Origin: Herbidospora mongoliensis
GTDB lineage: Bacteria > Actinomycetota > Actinomycetes > Streptosporangiales > Streptosporangiaceae
Reading direction: 5' to 3'
Length of the DNA stretch: 64,000 nt
Assembly: GCF_001570545.1 (NCBI RefSeq)
Contig: NZ_BBXD01000010.1
Location: forward strand, 248,001 to 312,000
Part shown: positions 17,464 to 25,813 of the stretch, piece after piece
Position numbering within the stretch: the first letter of the stretch is position 1
Layout of the letters: each line of letters begins with the position of its first letter
Position numbers and translations under genes: made by a program
The notes under the pieces: generated by a model
What the model was told of the DNA's origin: nothing
Seen by the model: the letters and a program-made list of their open reading frames with translations, nothing else
The model's database searches: none

Positions 17464-17687
17464 GCGCTGGCCTCCTCGAGTTTCGAGGTCCAGGCCGAGA
17501 TGGTCGGGGTGGCCGCCAGGTCGCGGAACTCGACCTTCAGGCCCGACCGGCGCCACTTGGTGACCAGGCGCATCATCTCCAGCGAGCCCAGGCCGAGGAG
17601 GACCAGGTTGTCGTCGTCGGCGACGGACGCGGGGTCGGCGCCGACGAGGCCGGCGACCGTGGTGCGGAGTTCTTCCTTGACGCTCAT
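17460..17687 (-). CDS. Stand-alone acyl/aryl carrier protein
   Basis: This 75-residue protein has the carrier-protein helix pattern. The phosphopantetheine serine is in the motif LLGLGSLEMMRLV (Ser at about residue 36). It sits between the aryl-AMP ligase and the amidohydrolase, overlapping both by 4 bp. The likely cargo is salicylate loaded by that ligase, giving an aryl thioester for the KAS III-like acyltransferase. No phosphopantetheinyl transferase is seen in the window, so activation must come from elsewhere. Confidence 0.85.
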   Translation of the reverse strand: MSVKEELRTTVAGLVGADPASVADDDNLVLLGLGSLEMMRLVTKWRRSGLKVEFRDLAATPTISAWTSKLEEASA

Positions 17688-19216
17688 GCCTCTTCCTTCC
17701 AGTCGCGGCCCATCGTGGGATCGGCCGCCGCGGCGGCCAGGGTCTTCTTGTCGACCTTGCCGAGGGGGGTCAGCGGGAAGGCGTCCACGAACTCGATCCG
17801 GTCGGGGAGCTTGAAGTCGGCCAGGCCGCGTTCGTGCAGGGCCCGCTTGAGGTCGGTCAGCGACGGCCGGACCCTGCGGCTGACCAGGAACGCGTAGATG
17901 CGCTCGCCGAGGAACTCGTCGGGCACCGGCACCACGGCCGCGCGGTCGACGTCGGGGTGGGTGAGCAGGTGGCCCTCCACCTCGCCGGCGGCGATCTTGT
18001 CGCCACCCCGGATGACGACGTCCTTGATCCGCCCCTCGATGACCAGGTCGCCGTCGGCCGTGACCGAGGCCAGGTCGCCGGTCTTGTAGAACCCGTCGGG
18101 GGTGAACGCCTTCGCGTTGTGCTGGGGCGCGTTGTAGTAGCCGCGCAGGGTGTAAGGGCCGCGGGTCAGCAGTTCGCCGTCGATGATCCGGATCTCGTCG
18201 TACGGGCTGACCGGCTGCCCCTGGGTGGCGATCACCCGCTCGACGGGATCGTCGAGGCGGGACATGGACAGCAGTCCTTCGGCCATCCCGAACACCTGCT
18301 GCAGGCGGCAGCCGAGCTCCGGCTCGATCCGGGCGGCCAGTTCCGGCTGGAGCCTGGCGCCGCCGATCTGCATCAGGCGGAGCGTGGACAGGTCGTCGTC
18401 GAGGTACTCGCGGGCCTCCAGCCACAGGTGCGCGACCGTCGGCACGACCGAGGTGACGGTGACCTTCTCCCGGGTGATCAGCGCGAAGCACTCGTCGGCG
18501 CCGGGGTCGTCGGCCAGCACGACCGTGCCGCCCTTGTGCAGGGTGCCGATGACGCCGGGGCAGCCCCAGGTGAAGTTGAACTCGACCGGGAGCGCGGCCA
18601 GATAGACGTCATCGGAGGTGACCCGGCACAGGTCGGCGACGATGCGGGTCTGGTAGGCGTAGTCGTCGTGGGTCCGCGGGATCAGCTTCGGCAGCGCGGT
18701 CGTCCCGCCGGAGAGCAGGAAGAACGCGACGTCGGAGGGGTCGACCTCGGGGTGGGTGATCGGGGTGGCGTCGAGATCCTCCGGTGACAGGACGTGCTTG
18801 ATCCGCAGCGAGTGGGCGATGTCGTGGTTCGGGCCGATGTAGCCGATGGCCCCGGCCGTGTCGGACAGGTGCCCGACCTCGTTCGACCGGTGGCTGGCCA
18901 GTGAGAACACCGCCTTCACCCCGGCCTTGAACATCGCGAACGCGACGACCACGAAGTCCGGCGTGTTCGGCAGCTGGAGCACCACCCGGTCACCGGGCTC
19001 GATGCCGTGCCGGGCGAACCCGGCGGCCGTCCGGGCCACCCTGATCGCCAGGTCCCGGTACGAGATGCGCTCCTCCCGCCAGACCAGCGCGGTCGCGTCG
19101 CCGTACTGAGCGGCCCAGGCGGCCGGCAGGTCGCCCAGGGACACGCCCTGCCAGACGTGCTGGGATCGGTAGTAGGCGGCCAGGTCCTCCGGCCACGGGG
19201 TGCAACCGGGCAACAT
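17684..19216 (-). CDS. Aryl-AMP ligase (EntE/DhbE/salicylate-AMP ligase type)
   Basis: The 510-residue adenylating enzyme carries the stand-alone aryl-ligase signatures: an N-terminal GCTPWPEDLAAYYRSQ, the A3 loop SGGTTALPKLIPRTHDDY, QVFGMAEGLLSMSRLDD, YKTGDLA, and the C-terminal GKVDKKTL lysine. These match EntE, DhbE and YbtE, which activate 2,3-dihydroxybenzoate or salicylate and load a carrier protein. A salicylate synthase lies two genes upstream and a carrier protein directly downstream, so salicylate is the expected substrate. The start overlaps the KAS III stop by one base (TGATG). Confidence 0.88.
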   Translation of the reverse strand: MLPGCTPWPEDLAAYYRSQHVWQGVSLGDLPAAWAAQYGDATALVWREERISYRDLAIRVARTAAGFARHGIEPGDRVVLQLPNTPDFVVVAFAMFKAGVKAVFSLASHRSNEVGHLSDTAGAIGYIGPNHDIAHSLRIKHVLSPEDLDATPITHPEVDPSDVAFFLLSGGTTALPKLIPRTHDDYAYQTRIVADLCRVTSDDVYLAALPVEFNFTWGCPGVIGTLHKGGTVVLADDPGADECFALITREKVTVTSVVPTVAHLWLEAREYLDDDLSTLRLMQIGGARLQPELAARIEPELGCRLQQVFGMAEGLLSMSRLDDPVERVIATQGQPVSPYDEIRIIDGELLTRGPYTLRGYYNAPQHNAKAFTPDGFYKTGDLASVTADGDLVIEGRIKDVVIRGGDKIAAGEVEGHLLTHPDVDRAAVVPVPDEFLGERIYAFLVSRRVRPSLTDLKRALHERGLADFKLPDRIEFVDAFPLTPLGKVDKKTLAAAAADPTMGRDWKEEA

Positions 19217-20232
19217 CAGATGCTCCTTTCGGTGATCTCGACGACCGCGCAGCCCGACTCCATGCCGGGCGCGGTGCCGATGAGCAGCACGTGGTCGCCG
19301 GGTTCGACGTCGCCCCGCGTCCACAGCCACTCCAGGCCGATGAAGGGGTCGGCGGCGCCGGCGTGTCCCGTCGTCCGGGTGAGCTCCCAGGTGCCCTTCG
19401 CGGCGTCGATGCCGAGCGGGTCGAGGTAGATGTCGTTCAGCGGTCCTTCGGTGAAGCCGACGTGGCAGACCCGTTTGACGCGGTCGAACGAACTGCCCGC
19501 CTCCTCCAGGGTCCTGAAGGCGACCTCGCTGACGAGTTCGCCCAGGTGGCCCATGGGCGGGGCGATCCCGGCGGCCCACTGGTCGCGCCACCAGCCGACG
19601 CGCTCCTCGAAGTTGAGGCCGCGCGAGAGGTCGGGCGGGAACAGCGTCTCGCCGCCCCGGTGGAGCTCCTCCATCTCGGGATGGGACATCGCGCCGACAG
19701 CCAGGACCTTGGCGAACCCGCCGCGCCGCGACACGACCACGGCCGCGCCGCCGTCGGCCAGCAGGAACATCCGGGAGGCCCGCCACCGGTCGACCAGCGG
19801 GGTGCCGTAGTTGTCGCCGGTGGTCAGCAGCACGGCGTCGTCTTCGTCTTTCAGCAGGCCGGCGGCGATGCGCAGGCCGGACAGCATGCCGAGGCAGCCC
19901 TGCCGAACTTCGAGGGCGGTGATGGGCCGGTCGATCGTGTTGCGCAGCACGTAGTGCGGGGCCGACCAGCCGTCGGGGCCCTGGTGGTAGCTGCCGCTGT
20001 GCAGCAGCGCGATGAAGTCGTCCGCCGAGTGCCCGGAGTGCTTCATGGCGATGGTTCCGGCCGTGGCGGCCATCTCGGGGGCGGGCGTCTCGCCGGCCAC
20101 CATCACGCTGAGCATGCCGGACCTCTCACGGTCCGCCGCGTCGTAAAGGCCGTGGGAGACGGCTTCGCTCGTGGTGACCGTGTCGGGCAGGAAGGAACCG
20201 ACTCCGGCCAGGTAGAGGTCGTCGAATCTCAT
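19216..20232 (-). CDS. KAS III-like acyltransferase with active-site cysteine
   Basis: This 338-residue thiolase-fold protein aligns with beta-ketoacyl-ACP synthase III. The nucleophile is C113 in VRQGCLGML and a histidine is H257 in CHVGFTEG. The third triad position (Asn in FabH, GNTS) reads H290 in TGHAGAADP, so this is not a standard fatty-acid initiator. KAS III-like enzymes can make C-O or C-N bonds; a ketosynthase-like enzyme in the A33853 pathway joins two 3-hydroxyanthranilate-derived units through an amide. Here it could join carrier-bound salicylate to 3-hydroxyanthranilate. The ATG overlaps the salicylate synthase stop by 4 bp. Confidence 0.82.
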   Translation of the reverse strand: MRFDDLYLAGVGSFLPDTVTTSEAVSHGLYDAADRERSGMLSVMVAGETPAPEMAATAGTIAMKHSGHSADDFIALLHSGSYHQGPDGWSAPHYVLRNTIDRPITALEVRQGCLGMLSGLRIAAGLLKDEDDAVLLTTGDNYGTPLVDRWRASRMFLLADGGAAVVVSRRGGFAKVLAVGAMSHPEMEELHRGGETLFPPDLSRGLNFEERVGWWRDQWAAGIAPPMGHLGELVSEVAFRTLEEAGSSFDRVKRVCHVGFTEGPLNDIYLDPLGIDAAKGTWELTRTTGHAGAADPFIGLEWLWTRGDVEPGDHVLLIGTAPGMESGCAVVEITERSI

Positions 20233-21533
20233 GCCGCGCTCCTCACCAGGTAACGCGCGACGCTTTCCAGCTTCTCGCACGTCTCCTCGAACTCGCGCTC
20301 GGGTGTCGACTGGCCGACGATCCCGGCCCCGGCGCGCAGCCAGGTCCGGCCGTCGCGGCGGTAGGCCGACCGCAGGACCAGGGCGGCGTCCATCGCGCCG
20401 GTGTGGTCGACGGTCATCACCGCCCCGCTGTAGAGGCCGCGGGCCTCCGGCTCGTGCGTCCTGATCGCCTCGTAGGCGGCCTTCTTCGGTACGCCCGACG
20501 CGGTGACGGCCGGGAAGACGGCGCCGAAGGCGTCCCAGGCCTGCATCCCCGGGGAGAGCCGGCCGGAGACCCGGGAGGCCAGGTGCTGGACGCTGCCGCG
20601 CTCGCGGATCGCCATGAACTCCGGCACCTCGACCGAGTCGGGCTCGCACACGTCGACCAGCTCGTCGGTGCCGACCTTGACGGAGATGGCGTGCTCGTAG
20701 ACCTCCTTCGCGGAGCCGTAGAGGTCGGCCCGCAGGGCCGCGTTCACGGTCTGGTCGGGGGTCAGCGCGCGGGTCCCGGCGAGCGGCTGCGAGACCACGT
20801 GCCCGTCTTCTGAGACCTGCACGACGATCTCGGGGCTGAACCCGGTCGCGGCCAGGCCGCCCAGGTTGAGCAGGAACGAGCGGGCGGGGTTGTTGCCCCG
20901 GCGTCCGGCCAAGTAGGTGGCGGTCAGGTCGACCTCGTCGGGCACCTCGACGACGCGGGACAGGATGACCTTGTGCAGTTCCCCGGCGTTGATCGACTCG
21001 ACGGCCAGTTTCACGGCCTCGCGGTAGGCGTCCTCGCCGGTGCACCAGACGTCCAGCGGAGTGGGTTTCGTCGCCTTCCGCGAAGGCGCGTCCTGGATCG
21101 CGGCCAGAAGCGAGGTCAGCGTCGCGGTGTCCACCGCCCGCAGCCGGGCGTGGCCGTCTTCCAGCCGCGCCTCGGCCTTCGGGACCACCAGGTGCAGCAG
21201 CCGCCCGTCGCCCACGTGCTCTTCGGTGTACGACAGCTCGAACGCCGCCCACCCGTAGGCCCGCCACTCGGGGATCGACACGCTCTCCAGCAGCCCGGCG
21301 GCCTGGTGCAGCGGGTCGCCGTTCCACGCCTCGAAGACGTCGTCCCGGTTCTCGTGTCGCAGGAGCGCTCCGTTCCGGTCGAGGGTCAGCTCGGCGCGGG
21401 CGCCGCCCGCGTAGGACCAGCAGCCGCCGTTCTCGTAGACGACGTAGTCGGCGAAGAGTCCCGAGTCGGCGAGCCGGGCAGCCACCTCGACGGCGTCCTC
21501 GGTGAGGGGGACCTGGGTCTCGAAGTAATGCAT
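20229..21533 (-). CDS. Salicylate synthase (MbtI/Irp9 type)
   Basis: The 434-residue chorismate-utilising enzyme is strikingly MbtI-like. It has INAGELHKVILSRVVEVP, SFLLNLGG, SQPLAGTRAL, AKEVYEHAISV, RERGSVQHLASRVSGRL, FPAVTASGVPK, RGLYSGAVM, and the C-terminal WLRAGAGIVGQSTPEREF. MbtI and Irp9 carry out both chorismate isomerisation and pyruvate elimination to give salicylate without a separate lyase. Its presence beside an aryl-AMP ligase is the main reason to expect a salicylate-derived unit in the product. It starts 7 bp after the stop of the adenylation-thiolation gene. A simple isochorismate synthase is possible but fits less well. Confidence 0.88.
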   Translation of the reverse strand: MHYFETQVPLTEDAVEVAARLADSGLFADYVVYENGGCWSYAGGARAELTLDRNGALLRHENRDDVFEAWNGDPLHQAAGLLESVSIPEWRAYGWAAFELSYTEEHVGDGRLLHLVVPKAEARLEDGHARLRAVDTATLTSLLAAIQDAPSRKATKPTPLDVWCTGEDAYREAVKLAVESINAGELHKVILSRVVEVPDEVDLTATYLAGRRGNNPARSFLLNLGGLAATGFSPEIVVQVSEDGHVVSQPLAGTRALTPDQTVNAALRADLYGSAKEVYEHAISVKVGTDELVDVCEPDSVEVPEFMAIRERGSVQHLASRVSGRLSPGMQAWDAFGAVFPAVTASGVPKKAAYEAIRTHEPEARGLYSGAVMTVDHTGAMDAALVLRSAYRRDGRTWLRAGAGIVGQSTPEREFEETCEKLESVARYLVRSAA

Positions 21534-21540
21534 GCCGTCC

Positions 21541-23646
21541 TCATTTCGCGGCGATGGCCACGGCCATGCGCTCGATCGTCGGGTCGTCGAAGAGGTCGTC
21601 GATGTCGGCGTCCACGGAGAACCGCGACCTGATCCGGTCGGTCAGCGCGGCGGCCCGCATCGAGTCGCCGCCCAGGTCGAAGAAGTTGTCCCGGACCCCG
21701 ATGCCGTCGAGGTCGAGGGTGCTCGCCCACAGGTCGCGCAGGGCGAACTCGACGTCGGTGCGCGGCTCCTCGTAGGGGCTGTCGACGTCGGGGCGCTCCT
21801 TGGGCGGCTCGGGCAGCGCGGTGCGGTCGATCTTCCCGTTGGTCGTCAGCGGGAACTGCCCGACGACGTAGGCCGAGGGGACCATGAACGAGGGGAGCAG
21901 TTTCGAGAGGGTCCGTCGCAGGTCGCGGATCGTGGGCTCGCCCTCGATGTAGGCGACCAGCCGGGTGTCCCCGTCCGTGTCCTTCTTGGCCAGGACCGCC
22001 GCCTGACGCACCCCTTGCTGGGCCGCGATGACGACCTCGATCTCGCCGAGGTGCACCCTGTTGCCGCGCACCTTGACCTGGTTGTCGGTCCGGCCGACGA
22101 TCTCAATGCTGCCGTCGGTCCAGAACCGGGCCAGGTCACCGGTCCGGTAGAGGGTGCCGAGCTCGTGCTTGACCCACTTCTCCGCGGTCGCCTCGGGGCG
22201 GTTGAGGTAGCCGGACGACAGGCTCTCCCCGGCGACGCACAGTTCGCCGACGACACCGGGCGGGACGGGCTTGAGCCGCTCGTCCAGGACGTAGGTCCGC
22301 ACGTTCGGGGTGGGCCGGCCGATGGGCGGCAGGCGCCTGGCCCGCTCGCGTTCGCCGAGCTTCTGGCCCAGTTCGGTGATGTCGCAGGTCGAGACGACGG
22401 TGGCCTCGGCGGAGCCGTACAGGTTGAAGACGTGGAAGGGGAGATCGAGCGGCCACGACTGGACGCGCTCGCCGCAGATGCGGATGTTCTCCAGAGCCGT
22501 CTCGGCGGGCCAGTCGAGCGGCCACAACCGCTCGCACATGGCCTTCATGAGCAGGGTGTGCGTGATCTCGCTCTCGACCAGCCAGTCGCGCAGCCATTCG
22601 GGCGACGTGACGACCGACGGCTCGGGGATGTGGACGGGCGCTCCGGCGGCCAGCACCGAGAAGCACTCGACCTCGACCATGCCGTAGCCGGGCGCGGCCA
22701 GCCACGTTCCGCGCGATTCCGCCTCGATGCCGCAGATCGTGCGCATGGAGTAGATGAGGTTCCGGGCCGCGCCGTGGCGGACCATGACGGCCTTCGGCTT
22801 GCCGGTCGACCCGCTGGTGTAGCAGATGTGGATCAGGTCGTTGGAGCCGACGATCGAGTTGATCGGGGTGGGGGCCTCCAGCCACCAGTCGTCGCCGTCG
22901 AGGGTGACCACGTTGCCCGTGACCACCTCTCGGTGGGCGTTCATGGTCAGGGTCAGCTTCGCCTCGCCGTCCACGATCATGAACTGGACGCGGTCGGCGG
23001 GGAAGTCGGGGTCGAGCAGGATCGCGGCGGCGCCGACCTTGAAGCAGGCGAGCTGGGCGATCAGGCTCTCCGGTCCGCGCGGGAAGCAGGTCCCGACGCG
23101 GTCGCCGCGCCGCACGCCCAGCTTCTTCAAGCGGTGGGCGAGGCGGTTGGCGTCGTCGTCGAGCTCCCGGAAGGTCATCGTGCCGCCCGGCCAGACGATC
23201 GCCGGGGCGTGCGGGGTGGCCTGGGCGATCTCGGCGACGCGCTCGTGGAAGTAGGGCGCCGGCACCGATTCGTCGGTCTGGTTCCAGGCGACCAGCATGC
23301 GCTCGGTCTCTTCGGGGGTGAGGATCTCGACGTCCCGGACCTTCGCCGACGGGTCGGTGCAGCGGCCGAGGTGGGTGGCGTACTGGTCGGCGGCGTCGGC
23401 GTCGAACTCTGCGCCCTTCATCCGAAGGACGGTGCCGTCGAACGACAGCGGGCCGATCGTGATGGGCAGTTCCGCGACGATCTCGTCGATGGTCATGTCG
23501 CCGGTGACGTGCGATCCCGCGATCTCGGTCTCACCGGTGTAGCGGTGCAGCAGGGCCACCAGGGCGCTGCCGGACGCCTCGACCGGGCGCTCGTGCGTGA
23601 CGGCCGGGTCCCCGCCGGGACGGGCCAGGGGAAGGGTGGATTCCAT
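21541..23646 (-). CDS. NRPS adenylation-thiolation protein with an N-terminal condensation-like remnant
   Basis: This 701-residue protein has about 110 N-terminal residues resembling a degraded condensation-domain end (VALLHRYTGETEI). A full A domain follows (A3 CYTSGSTGKPKAVMV, A5 NLYGSAEATV, A7 YRTGDLA, A10 NGKIDRTAL), then a carrier domain with Ser in DNFFDLGGDSMRAAAL. The A4 region (GYGMVEVECFS) lacks the Asp that normally binds an alpha-amino group; Gly aligns there, which suggests a substrate such as 3-hydroxyanthranilate. I chose the ATG at 23646, with AGGAC spaced correctly upstream, rather than the ATG at 23652 or the GTG at 23688. The specificity is inference. Confidence 0.85.
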   Translation of the reverse strand: MESTLPLARPGGDPAVTHERPVEASGSALVALLHRYTGETEIAGSHVTGDMTIDEIVAELPITIGPLSFDGTVLRMKGAEFDADAADQYATHLGRCTDPSAKVRDVEILTPEETERMLVAWNQTDESVPAPYFHERVAEIAQATPHAPAIVWPGGTMTFRELDDDANRLAHRLKKLGVRRGDRVGTCFPRGPESLIAQLACFKVGAAAILLDPDFPADRVQFMIVDGEAKLTLTMNAHREVVTGNVVTLDGDDWWLEAPTPINSIVGSNDLIHICYTSGSTGKPKAVMVRHGAARNLIYSMRTICGIEAESRGTWLAAPGYGMVEVECFSVLAAGAPVHIPEPSVVTSPEWLRDWLVESEITHTLLMKAMCERLWPLDWPAETALENIRICGERVQSWPLDLPFHVFNLYGSAEATVVSTCDITELGQKLGERERARRLPPIGRPTPNVRTYVLDERLKPVPPGVVGELCVAGESLSSGYLNRPEATAEKWVKHELGTLYRTGDLARFWTDGSIEIVGRTDNQVKVRGNRVHLGEIEVVIAAQQGVRQAAVLAKKDTDGDTRLVAYIEGEPTIRDLRRTLSKLLPSFMVPSAYVVGQFPLTTNGKIDRTALPEPPKERPDVDSPYEEPRTDVEFALRDLWASTLDLDGIGVRDNFFDLGGDSMRAAALTDRIRSRFSVDADIDDLFDDPTIERMAVAIAAK

Positions 23647-23654
23647 GATCATGT

Positions 23655-23718
23655 CCTGTCTATTGGGCAGGTTCACAGCGCGAGCCACTGCCGGCCTTCG
23701 GCCGTCAGCGTCTCGCTT
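23655..23718 (-). repeat. Duplicated intergenic element, copy B
   Basis: This is the second copy of the element at 15352-15414, between the DAHP synthase stop and the NRPS gene. Minus-strand landmarks are the same: AGCGAGACGC just after the stop, a GC hairpin (CTGACGGCC-GAA-GGCCGGCAG), GTGGCTCGCGC and GTGAACCTGCCC. The GTG and following codons are preserved in both copies (MARAVNLP in the frame of the downstream gene). Confidence 0.75.
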
Positions 23719-24788
23719 CAGGCGGCGACATTGGCGGCGCGGCCGGCGGTGACGGCGTCGGCGAGCTGGGCGACCATGCGGGTCGTGCGGTCCCAGCCGA
23801 CGCAGGCGTCGGTCACGCTCTGGCCGAAGGTCAGCTGCTCGGTCTCGCCCAGGACGAGGTCCTGCCGCCCCGAGGCCAGGAAGCTCTCGACCATCAGACC
23901 GGCGATGCCGCCCTCACCCGCGGCGATGCGGCGGGCGACCTCGGCGACGACGACGGGCTGGCGTTCGTGGTCCTTGCCGCTGTTGCCGTGACTGGCGTCG
24001 ATGACGAGCCGTTTCGGCAGGCCCGCGCCGCCGAGGGCGTCGAGGGTCCTGGCGACGTCGAGCGGGCCGTAGTTCGGGCCTTCCGCGCCGCCGCGCAGCA
24101 CGATGTGGCAGTCGGGGTTGCCGCTGGTCTCGATGACCGAGGCCAGGCCGTCGTCGTCGATGCCGGGGAACACGTGGCCCTGGGAGGCGCAGACGATCGC
24201 GTCGATGGCGTCGCCGACCGCGCCGGTGGTCGTGTTCTTCATGCCGACCGGCATCTCCAGGCCACTCGTCAGCGCCCGGTGCGTCTGGCTCTGCACGGTC
24301 CTGGCGCCGATCGCGCCCCAGCTGACCAGGTCGGACAGGTAGCGGGCCACGGTCGGGTCGAGAAACTCGCAACCCGTGGGCAGGCCGAGCTCCAGCACCT
24401 TCGTCAGCAGCTCGCGCGACAGGCGCAGGCCCTCGTTGACGTCGTGGGAGCCGTTCAGGTGCGGGTCGCTGACCAGGCCCTTCCAGCCCAGCCGGGTGCG
24501 CGGCTTCTCCACGTACACCCGCATGACCAGCAGCAGCGTGTCGGAGACCTCCTCGGCCAGGTGGGCGAGGCGCTCGGCGTAGGTCAGGCAGGCGTCGGCG
24601 TCGTGCACCGAGCACGGGCCCGTGACGACCAGCAGCCGGTCGTCGGTGCCGTCGAGCACCCGGGAGATCTCGTGCCGGCTGCTGAGCAGGGTCTGGGTGG
24701 CCAGATCGCTCACCGGGACGGTGGCGCGCAGTTCGGCCGGGGTGAGCAGCGGCTCGACCGCGGCGATGCGGGGGTTCACCGGACGCAT
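23718..24788 (-). CDS. 3-deoxy-7-phosphoheptulonate synthase, type I (AroF/G/H class)
   Basis: The 356-residue enzyme has the class I DAHP synthase motifs VTGPCSVHD, RVYVEKPRTRLGWKGL, GLPTGCEFLDP, GARTVQSQTHR, GMKNTTTG and VIDASHGNSGKD. It condenses phosphoenolpyruvate and erythrose-4-phosphate, the first step to chorismate. Many actinobacteria use a type II enzyme in primary metabolism, so a type I copy inside a cluster with two chorismate-consuming branches points to dedicated precursor supply. The start ATG, with GGGAGG upstream, lies inside the end of the preceding gene (13-bp overlap). Confidence 0.93.
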   Translation of the reverse strand: MRPVNPRIAAVEPLLTPAELRATVPVSDLATQTLLSSRHEISRVLDGTDDRLLVVTGPCSVHDADACLTYAERLAHLAEEVSDTLLLVMRVYVEKPRTRLGWKGLVSDPHLNGSHDVNEGLRLSRELLTKVLELGLPTGCEFLDPTVARYLSDLVSWGAIGARTVQSQTHRALTSGLEMPVGMKNTTTGAVGDAIDAIVCASQGHVFPGIDDDGLASVIETSGNPDCHIVLRGGAEGPNYGPLDVARTLDALGGAGLPKRLVIDASHGNSGKDHERQPVVVAEVARRIAAGEGGIAGLMVESFLASGRQDLVLGETEQLTFGQSVTDACVGWDRTTRMVAQLADAVTAGRAANVAA

Positions 24789-25813
24789 TGCGTGTCCTCC
24801 CTGGTAAGCACTGCTGCGGAGAAGGTGAAGCCCATGCCGGTGCCGAGCACCAGCACCGAGGCCCCGGGCGCGATCAGGTCGTCGCGGATCAGGTGGTGCA
24901 GCGCATAGAGCCCGTCGGCCGGGCCGAGATGGCCGGTGGACAGGCCCAGCTCCAGCAGCGTGTTCCTCGGCGTGAAGCCGTCGAACGGCCGGATGAAGCT
25001 GTCCTGGTAGAGGGCCCGCCCGACGAAGGGCGCGACGAACCAGTCGATCTCATCGAGGCTCTTGCCGGCGTCGTCGAGCGCCCGGGTGACCACGCTGTGG
25101 GTCCGGTCGGCCGAGCGCCGCCGCACGTCCTTCAGCGACAGGCCGCTGTGGGCCAGGAACGACCGGGTCCGGTTCCGCATGTCGGCTCCCGGCTGGGGCG
25201 CGGAGCGGAATGGTTCGTCCCCCCGCGACAGACCCTCGAGCGTGGCGTCGGTCTCCGACACCAGGCTGCGGAGCCGGAGCCGCCCGCTGCTTCTGGTCAG
25301 TACGGCCGCCGCCGCGCCGTCCCCGAACACCATGCCGGGCGACAGGTACCACCGGTCGGCGGGCGGCGCGAACCGGTCGGCGACGGTGATCAGCGCCGAG
25401 GGGACCTCGGGCCGGGCGGTGAGCATGTTCGCCGCGATCTCCAGGCTGCCCAGCGACCCGTTGGAGGCCGCCTGGACCGACATCGGCATGCCGCGCAGAT
25501 CGGTGCCGAGGAGTTCCCCGGCGATCCAGCAGGCGGCCGGCCACATGTCGACGCCCTGGAAGTGGCTGTGGCTGTGCAGGTAGAAGGTGTCGGGGTCGAG
25601 CACGGCGCCGCCGTCCTCGGCCGACTTGATCGCGCGGCGCCCGGCGGAGACCGCCATCTCGGGCGGGGCCTGCCGCGACATGGAGACCGAGACCTGCCCG
25701 GTGCTCTTCGCGGCGTCGGCGGAGTAGTCGCCACAGGCGACGGCCCGCTCGACCGGGACCCGTTCGCCGAGCGTGCCGCCGGTTCCGGCGACCCATATGT
25801 CATCGAACCGCAT
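24776..25813 (-). CDS. KAS III-like protein lacking the catalytic Cys and His (pseudo-ketosynthase)
   Basis: This 345-residue protein has a KAS III/thiolase fold and shares its opening (MRFDD) and overall plan with the protein at 19216-20232. At the nucleophile position the motif VQAASNGSLG has Ser117 instead of Cys. The histidine segment reads FVAPFVGRAL, with Phe where the paralogue has His257. STGHLGPAD matches the paralogue's third position. It may be a structural partner, as PqsB is for PqsC, or an unusual serine enzyme. It overlaps the FAD monooxygenase by 14 bp and the DAHP synthase by 13 bp. Confidence 0.78.
   Translation of the reverse strand: MRFDDIWVAGTGGTLGERVPVERAVACGDYSADAAKSTGQVSVSMSRQAPPEMAVSAGRRAIKSAEDGGAVLDPDTFYLHSHSHFQGVDMWPAACWIAGELLGTDLRGMPMSVQAASNGSLGSLEIAANMLTARPEVPSALITVADRFAPPADRWYLSPGMVFGDGAAAAVLTRSSGRLRLRSLVSETDATLEGLSRGDEPFRSAPQPGADMRNRTRSFLAHSGLSLKDVRRRSADRTHSVVTRALDDAGKSLDEIDWFVAPFVGRALYQDSFIRPFDGFTPRNTLLELGLSTGHLGPADGLYALHHLIRDDLIAPGASVLVLGTGMGFTFSAAVLTREDTQCVR

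Noticed and set aside
14713-21533. Catechol siderophore cluster (2,3-dihydroxybenzoate)
   Set aside because: The isochorismatase is PhzD-like, the chorismate enzymes are PhzE and MbtI types, and no siderophore transport, esterase or multimodular NRPS is present.
21532-23991. Long plus-strand open frame (819 codons) opposite the NRPS and DAHP synthase genes
   Set aside because: It is arginine/valine/glycine-rich without domains and lies exactly antisense to well-supported genes. This is the expected shadow in high-GC DNA.
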